DNA from: Amphibalanus amphitrite
Lineage: Eukaryota; Arthropoda; Thecostraca; Balanomorpha; Balanidae
Length of the DNA stretch: 64,000 nt
Assembly: GCF_019059575.1 (NCBI RefSeq)
Contig: NW_024882952.1
Span: 100,662 to 164,661 of the forward strand
Reading direction: 5' to 3'
Positions 28,101 to 37,000 of the stretch are shown here, piece by piece (position 1 is the stretch's first letter; every line of letters begins with the position of its first letter). Both the position numbers and the translations under genes were made by a program. The notes beneath the pieces were generated by a model, which did no database searches, was not told the origin of the DNA, and saw only the letters and a list, made by a program, of their open reading frames with translations.

Positions 28101-30991
28101 TCACGTACGAAGAGTTCATCCAGATGTACCACATCCTGCTGCCGCGCGGGCTGCTCAGGTAAGATGGTGTTCTGATTGACAGAGAGGGAGTGAGGGTTTC
28201 CGGTCTGGGTCTGGGTCGGGAGACCCAGACCCAGACCTCGATAGGGGCTCGGCCGCGAGGGAAGATACATACATAGACTTCTCATTTTGTTTGTTTGTCG
28301 TCACCTTAGCTGGTCAAAAGAGCTACGCTAGCCCACCGTTACTAGTCCGCACGGTGTGCCTGCTATACCATTCACTGACGTCCCTCCTTACACAACTCTC
28401 AGTCGGTGTCTGCTCTGTCCCCACTGACCCCCCCCCCCCTCCGCGCGCAGCTCCCAGTCGGACGTGGCCGAGCTTCTGGCCGACTCCCCACTGACCGACC
28501 ATCTGTCCCCCCCTCCGCGCGCAGCTCCCAGTCGGACGTGGCCGAGTTTCTGGCCGAGCTCGGTCTGGGCGAGGACCACCTGCAGCTGGGCAGCACAAAG
28601 CTGTTTCTGCGCGAGTCGGTCAAGGTGCAGCTGGACCACGGCCTGCACCAGGCCATCCTGCGTCAGGTGGTGGTGATCCAGCGCTGGTTCCGCACCGTCT
28701 CTGAGCGGCGGCACTTCCTGCGCGTCCGCTCGGCAGCCGTCCGCATCCAGGTAGGGAGGGGGAGAGGATACGAGGGACAGGGCTGGGACGGGATGTGGGG
28801 AGGGAGGAAGAGGGACAGAGAGGGAGGGAGGGGACTGGGGAGGTGTGATCACTGGTGAACGGGAAGGAGCGACATGACTGGCGCAGAGTAAGATGACGGA
28901 GGAGAGAAGGGTTTCTGGGAACTGACTAGGGAGGGTGTTGTAGTTATGCAGTTTCTCGCCCTGACTCGCTTACAGCTTGTCTTCAGTGTCCTGCATGTGG
29001 GTGGGGATGGAGAGAGCAACCTGCTTGGCGCGGACGGCTTGTTTAAGAATGACACGGTCCAATCGCGCCCACCTTTGCTGACCTTCCTTCCCCCGTCCGT
29101 TCGGCAGGCCCAGGTGCGCGGCTTCCTGGCTCAGCGGCTCTACCAGAACCTGCGCGTGCGCCACATGGCGGCCACGCTGATCCAGAAGATGTGGCGCGGC
29201 TACGAGGTGCGGCTCTGGTACACCAGTCTGCGCCGCAGCCTCGTCCACTTCCAGGTGAGCCCGGCTGGACGGACGGACGTAGCAGCGGACTACGGTACAG
29301 GCATCGACAGAACTGGGTCGGTGGTCATTGAGTGAGGTGTCAACGCCAATATGATGATTTTTTGGTTAGGCCCTTTCAATCTGACGAGACCATTTCAGAG
29401 CCGAAAGGATGAAAGGAATTAGGGGGAGATATTGGTCTGGGCGGGCACCCTAGTGAGTCACCGGGGCTGAGCCCATCACGTGGACAGGCCACCCAGCCCC
29501 CTGACATTCACTGCACCCGGCTACGGGCGTGCTCCTATGAGAGCTTCTCGCTTGGGATCAAGTTGCCCATCCAGCCCGGAGCAGGGGGCTGATGCGTGGA
29601 TGAGAATGATTTGAATGTTTTGACTTCTGAGGATGGAAACGACGGATTTGTGATGAGGTCGAGTTGCTAGTGCCCGTTTTAACACTATGATACGGCTAGA
29701 CGATTTCGTTATGACCAATCCTGAATGGACCATTACCAAATTGGATACAGCACGTTTCGATGTGCCTATATCCCCGCGTGCCGTGACAGATGTTGTCTGT
29801 TTGGTGTGTCTCCACCCTGAGCTGACCTGTCTGTCTGCCTCCGACAGGCGCGGGTGCGCGGTAACAGCACGCGGCGCCGGTTCGCCGCCGCCCGTCAGGA
29901 GTACCGGCAGCGCAAGGCCAGCGGTCACACCTCTGAGGTAGGTGCTCCGGTCGGCGCGTAGGCCAACAGAACAGGGTCGGCTGTCAGGCCTGCGGTCAGA
30001 CCTCCTGCTAGGGGCAGTGGGCCAACAGTCAGGCCTGGGTATACTTGTCACGTGTCTTGACTGAAAAGCAACCTTTTATTATCATTATTCTGTAGTTAAG
30101 ACATTACATCGAGGTAGTTGAAAATAATTCCTGTGCAACGCTGTCCATTTCCAAGGGTTATGACGTAATCTCATGGACGCTTTTGATCGATGAGCGCGTT
30201 GGGGTCCTTGTTATTGCGTCTCTGTCTTTCACCTCACGCACCTGTACGTGGGTGCGGTGCCGCCGTCTGACCACGTCCCCTCTCGCGCAGTCGTCGCTCG
30301 ACATCTACGGCGTGGACAAGTCGGCGCCGGACGAGGCGTTTCTATCCAAGGAGTCGTCCCAGGAGGAGCTGGATGAGCGGACGGGGCCTTTCCCGGCCGA
30401 GGCCCAGCGGCGACACCGCGACAGCGAGGAGTGAGTGACGGCGGGACGGAGGGGAGACCGGGCGCTGTCTTATAGTCGGACTACAAAACAGTTTAGAGGG
30501 ATGAACAGATGGATACTATGTTCCCTGGCAGGCCACGAACTGAAGAAGGAGTTACAGAGTAGATTACTGCCCCTAGCTGGTGGAACATCAAATACGACTA
30601 GAGGTTTTCAAATTCATCATGCATCTTAAGCCAGGGCTTTCCTTTTGCGCTTTTCCCATAAAGTACCGTAGTTCTTCGTATGCTAGAGCTTGTCGTACTG
30701 CTCTGCTGTCGCTCGGAGTCGTTAGTTATCTGGCTGCCGCCTGCTCTGTCGACTGCGCTTGGCTATGGCTTGTGCACGCGCGCTCGGCCGCGGTGTCAGC
30801 CGACTGCGGCGGTCGGCCGGGCGCTGACGCCGCGCGCTGCGGCCGCCTCCCCGCAGGAGCAGCGGCGTGCACGAGGACAGCGAGCCAGAGTCATCACAGC
30901 ACTCGGAGACGCACGCAGCCGGCGCGCCGCCGCCCCCGCCGCCGCCTCCGCCCCCTCCGCCGCCCCCGCCGCAGCAGCAGCAGCAGCAGTC

Positions 30992-31023
<32 letters not shown>

Positions 31024-34000
31024 TCAGCCAGCAGCAGAGGGAAAGGTAGGACGGCGGGGAGCGGTGCATGGCTGAGGTAGTAGGCGGTCCCCAGCTGCCA
31101 TGCTAGCTGCAAGTCGGGTAGAATATAAGGAAAGTCCCGGGCTGTCATTATTGGGTCGGGTTGCTTCACTGCCTGTTAGCATGTTGGTGCTTGTCCCGAA
31201 TTTAAAGCGTCCTCTAAATAAGTATCTTGTGAAGTGTAGAAGATACTTTCTAATACGTATATGATATACGTTGCATGAATATTACTGTTATTTTTACGAT
31301 AGTCAACTTTCTCATAGAACTGCCGCGCAATTTTAAGTTCTTATTTTATGTCCGTGGTCAAAGTTTTCAAGTAGTGTTTTAACTATATCAATGTCCTGCA
31401 TTTTCTAGATACCTCAAGTATCCTAGAAAGGCTGTCGTAACTGCATTACGAAAACATGAGTAAGCGTTTGTGGTCGTTTTTTCTTTTCGCTGATAACAGC
31501 TTTTGAATACTTCTTTTTACGTTTCTTTTTCGCTCCTAACTAATCAATAAAAAGATGCTTGTGTAATGAATAATGCGTGTAAAATAACTGATGAAACATG
31601 TGTGCGATTAAGGTAGCGGTAATCATTAAACGGCATTTTATTTTCTAGCCTGTGTTATATTATAACAATCGAACAATAGCTCACCATATCATACGTTTCC
31701 AACTGCTTGTGTGATAAGCGGAACGTAGTCCCATTGTTTTCGACATTTTTTTCTGCAATGGGTATTTCGAGTGATATTTTGTTAATTTCTTAATTTCGAA
31801 ATGACATCCTAGTGTGTATTCGTTGTCCAACGCCACCCCGGTCGTCCCCTGCCCTTCCTCGCTCACCCAGCTCGTTGGCTGTCATATGTACCAACGAGTT
31901 GGCTTACCAGTTGGCTGTCATACGAGTGTCAGCTCGTATGTACCAACGCTGAGCGTTTCTCAGCTCCTCTGGGTGTGTACGCCCTCGCTGCCGCCCCAGC
32001 GAAGTCCCCGGCTCCTCTGCCCCATCCCACTCGCCTACCTCGCTGACTGTCCGCTGACTCCCGTCCCCTCTACCCGCTGTTCTGGCAGGCCGGCACCGCC
32101 GCCGCGTCGCCAGGACAAGCGTTCGACGGTGCGGCGCAGCTGGTCGACCCAGTCTGAGCACCCGGCCGCGCGGCCCACCAGTGTGCCGCTCCAGGAGAAG
32201 GCCGCCACCGTGGAGAACGTGGCCGCAGGTACGGACAAGGGCGGGGCAGGGGAGGGGGAGAAGACGCAGGTACAGTCTGTGGGGAGGTCGGACAGAACGG
32301 CTGCCCAGCAGGGTGAGGCTCCGGACGGTGGGTAAGAGAGAGTGGGAGGTGAGCATGGCTCCATATTGGACTCCGGATGTCAGGCTGGGGGTCGCGTTGG
32401 ACAGGGCATTTGCCGGTGTGTAATTTGAATAGCTGGGTAGGTACGGGCGTGCTAAAGGCTGAGTTTAGTGCTACTTGCTTGAGTAGTGTGTCACCCTGTA
32501 TTCCAGTCATGCATTGGCGACGAATATCCAAAATGACAGCTGCATGTTATCTGGATAGTTCATTCGTGTTTCAACACTAGCTGAAACTTTGCAGCATAAT
32601 TGTATCCTTTTGCTATATCTTGATAAATGCCATTAGCTAGGTGCAGACTCGTCTTTTTTCACCAGCTGTCTAATCCCACCCCATCTCTCTGTGCGCTCCC
32701 TCCTTTCACCCACTCTCCCACTTCTCTTCATTTCTCTTTACATCTTCCTCTTCTCCCCTCCTCTCTATTACTCCGTCCCTACCCTAATTTCGCCACCCTC
32801 GCCCTTCCTTCCCACTCTCCACCCACCCACACCTCCGCACGTCTGCCATGCTCGTACATTTGCGCCCGCACCTGTCGACCTGCACGACTGCCCGTCGGTG
32901 CTCCCACAGACGCCCGCCTCAGCCCCGTAGAGAGTCCCCTAGAGCCGGCGCCACCCCAGCAGCTCAAGACGCCCGACTCCGACTCGGGACCCGTCAGCTC
33001 GCGAACGCCCTTCAACCGAGCCAAAAAACACATCAAGTCCATCATAGGTAACGTCGGGTGCTGAGTGCGAGAGCATGTCAGAAAGGTTTCCTAGTGTGGG
33101 ATTTACAGGTACTTCGTGGTTTTCCTTTGTGGCCTACATTATGATTTCTTGTGTACGCTTTTGTTTCGACTCGTGTCTTCGGAGGATAAAGGAGCGCTGA
33201 TGGCAGTTGCAGCTGAGACGCCCAATATCTCAAAATATTGTAATTTCTGTCGGTAAAGATATTAGTTTCCATGATACTGCTTCTGTAAGTCAGACTTTCA
33301 CATCTATTTAAAACCATGACCGGCGCTGTGCCCTTCCACCTCTCACCGACCCCTCCCCGCCCTCCCTTTTCGGCAGTGGGCGCCAAGAAGCCCCCGGGCG
33401 GCGGCGGCGGCGGAGGCGGGGGCGGCGGTCCGGCGACCCCGGACAGCGACGACTCGGACACGGAGGGTACGCTGACACTGGGCTCGTCGTCACGCTCCAC
33501 CACGCCGTCTGTTTCGACACTGAACTCCCTGGCCAGCCTGACGAGCGCGCACAGCGCCGACGAGGCGCGCACCCGCGAGCAGCGCCGGGAGGACCGGCGG
33601 CGGATCATCGCGCAGCGCGAGCTGGCGCGCGGCGGGTGAGTCCGAGGGGCAGGGGAGAGACGAGCGGGGCAGAGAGAGTAGGAGATGTGGGGGAGGGAGG
33701 GCAGGGAGGAGAGAAAGATGGGGGGGAACCGGCAGGCCGGGTGGAGAAGAAGACGGCATTCAGTGTATTCTTTAGTCGTTCGATCAGGCTGTATGTTGAT
33801 TTGTAACCAGAACATTGTTTTGACTGATTTTGATGTGTGTGTGCCGAACAACCTGAATTATTGATTTAGGCTGTGACGCTCTCCGTGTGATCTATTACAC
33901 CCCGCTGTGGTGTGCTGCCCCACTTCATTCCGTGTCGTGCGTCTCCCCCGGCGACGCGTCGGAGCACCCTGCGCTGCCCTACCTCACTGTACCCTGCTCT

Positions 34001-37000
34001 GTCTTCCCTCAGCGGCGCGTCGGAGCACCCGGCGGTGCTGGACCCGCGGCGGGACAGCGTGTGCAGCTACCCGGCTCCCTACCGGCGGCTGGAGAAGATG
34101 GACTCGACCTCATCGGGCGTGTCGGAGGAGGAGCAGCGGCGGCGCTCCTCCATCAGGTAGGAGTCGGAACGGGACCGGGGCGGGATTGGACCGCAGATCA
34201 GACGCGGACGGACCGGATACGACAGGCACTGACCATGTGGAGTCAACTTTGTGAGATCGCATTGGTTTCGGGCGCTGAAATGTTGAGTGGTAATCTGTCC
34301 CTAATTAGCTCAATGTCGCGATGTCAGCTAACGTTATTGCAAGGGAATTTTTTCATTGTATTTTTAACACGTTTTCACTAGCGTTTTATCTGTTGTGGCG
34401 GCCAGTTTCGCCCAGCCTCCGGCCGTGTCCCCACGCCCTGGTCACCTCCCTCTCATACGTCTCCCCAGGTCGTATAACGTGGAGACGCCCCGCTCGGAGG
34501 AGGACCGGCTGCGCGCGCGGCTGGCCCACCAGCGCAGCGCGTCGGCCGACCGGGACGCCAAGGCCAGCACGCACCACTTCCAGCGCGCCACCAAAGTGCC
34601 CAAGACAGAGACGTGCCTCCAGTGCCAGAAGCCCTTCACCTCGCTCTTTGTGCAGGGCTACAAGTGTTCATGTGAGTGGAGGAACTTAGAGAAGTGATCT
34701 GTTTTTTTTTTCTCCTCGAGCTTTCAACCGTCAACGTTAGCGGCAGCGCTTAAAAATTGTTGTGACGAGCAACATTAAATGGTTTTGTCTTGCTCTAAAT
34801 AATCGATCGATTCTGAAAATCTACCGTCTATGTATCCCCTCTTGTCTCAGCCACCTGACCGTCTCTGACCGCGGCCTGTGCTCTGTCCGGCAGTTTGTAA
34901 ACATTACTTCCACCCCAAGTGTGTACAAGCGGCGGCCAACTGCCTCTGCGACCGCGAACAGGGCCTCGAGATGGACGGCCGGAAAAAGAAGGCCGGCCGA
35001 TGGAAGATGCACGGTACCTCCGAGTTTACAGACCGAGAGGATAAGGTCATCTCGGACGCCGCCGAGGTCAAACAACTCGAGGAGTTCATCTTCAACAAGG
35101 TGGGTGAGGTGCTCTCCAGCTGCTCACCAGCTGCTGATGGGAGCGGTATGGCTCTCATGGCCACTATCCACGTAGAGTGGCACAGAGTGACGGTGCGTAG
35201 AGTCGCATTGATAATTTACTACACATTTGACTTGGTAGCTACATTGCTTCGATTGACAGAGGGGAAACATATTAACATGACCTACACTTTCGTTAGTTCA
35301 AATGATAGTTGAGTCTGCCATATTTTGCTGTGTATTTTCAGTAGACGCCTCCCTTCTGAAGCCCTCTTCTCTTTCTCATTCCCCCCTTCCTCCCCCGTCA
35401 GATCGCCGAGCTGGACAGCCGGTCGGGCGGCGACTCGAAGAAGGTTGTCTCGTCGGCCGACCGTGTGTTCCAGAAGGCGCTCAAACAGTTCCGCATGACG
35501 CTACTCACCCAGCACGGACTGTCGCAGCGCGGCGACGGCGCCCTACCGCTCGGCATCAAGTACCGCGACCTCATCGACACATTCACCAGCGTGAGTGACG
35601 CGCGTGCGCCCGCAGCTGAGTGCCAGGAGCGGAGAGTGCCGGGAGTATCTTTGTCTCTCGCCCCTGGGCTACGGCGGTGAAAGGGGTCCTAGGCGTCTGG
35701 TAACGCTATAAGGAGAGGGGACGAGAGGATTTTTTTTTTTTTTTTGGTAACTGCTTTAGAAGTGACGGTTTGTGAACTGAGTGATGTTTAAAAGCTGGGT
35801 ACAGTCATGTGCGGGAAGTGTCGGCTTCCCAATATCGATTGTTGATTGTCGGTTCATCGTGGTTTGTTTTGTAACTATCGACTGTTTCGTGCTTTATTTG
35901 TGACGAAAGAATGACAGAAATGTAGCAGCTCATTGTTGACAATAATTAAGTCCTTCTTTTTATTGTTGCATGATACGTTTAATTAAATAGACCGTGTCGT
36001 AATGTCATGTTCATTTCGTCACTAGCATCTGGTTGTGTTGAAATGAACTGTCTCACTTCACGGTCCACATCTGTCTATCGATGTCACTGTGATTGCCCCA
36101 CGCTCGTTACACTTCAGCAGCTGGTGCCGGTGGCTCTGCTCAGACCGGTCTAACCGTCCCCCGCCCCGCGGTCCCTCAGATAATGGCGTCGGTGATCGGC
36201 GACCAGCGCGAGAGCGCAGAGTTTCCGGCCACCATGGGCGTCAACGCGTTCCGCGGCTACCTCGACGAGTTCCTGCTCACACTGGATGACAAGCCGCGCG
36301 CCAAGAAACACAAACGCAACCGGCGACAGGCCAAAAAGAAAAAGGAAAAGGTACGCCGTGGAGGGGTGGGCAGATCGCAAGGTGGTAGCACGACCAGCTG
36401 ACTGAGGTGAAAGGTATCATATTATTGACTCCTACCGAAAGATATGTTTTCATATAGTTACTTTAGAACATGAGGACTTGAAGGCGGCTTTACGACGGTC
36501 AGTTGATAAGTCAACAGGCTGTTTTTACACGTTTTCAATTCCCGATAATGAACAGGGCGGTACATTTTGACTAAATTATGTTTAGTGTCATCCTGGGCTC
36601 CATTGCCCCCGTGGTCGGTGCGGCCGCAGATGCGTGTCTAATGCGAGTATGACTGCCTTTGTCTGTTTGTGTATCTGTATCTATTCTGTATCTGCGTTCT
36701 CAGCGGGAGGAGGAGCTGTCCAGATACTCGGCTAGTCTCCATTCGTATGTATCTGTTTGTGTAATGTGTATCTGTATCTGCGTTTTCAGCGGGAGGAGGA
36801 GCCGGTTCAGATGCTGGGCCACAGTTTCCTCTCGATGGTGATCAACATCCCTACTGCGTGCGAGATCTGCTCCTCGTTCATGTGGCTCATGGAGAAGGGC
36901 TACGTGTGCCAAAACTGCAAGCTCACCTGTCACAAACGCTGCCAGTGCAAGGTACGACTGCCGCTCGCTCTGGCAGACTCTTAGGGAGCTGTTCAGTCGA

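Larger units (their letters stand above)
28751..32909 (+). other. Myo9 introns in the neck-tail region
   Basis: Introns 28751-29107, 29255-29847, 29938-30290, 30431-30856, 31046-32088 and 32229-32909. The second contains dispersed repeat copy 2 (29368-29620). The others show only low-complexity pyrimidine tracts (32650-32860) and an AT-rich patch (31200-31800). Confidence 0.55.
33048..36789 (+). other. Myo9 introns in the C1 region
   Basis: Introns 33048-33376, 33636-34012, 34157-34468, 34672-34893, 35100-35401, 35591-36179 and 36351-36789. Apart from the duplicated exon edges near 33945 and 36704, they hold nothing recognisable; there is a T-run at about 35730. Confidence 0.55.

Noticed and set aside
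33078-33851. 257-codon minus-strand frame opposite a Myo9 exon
   Set aside because: It is the antisense shadow of the glycine-rich Myo9 exon plus neighbouring pyrimidine-rich introns; the plus strand explains the conservation.
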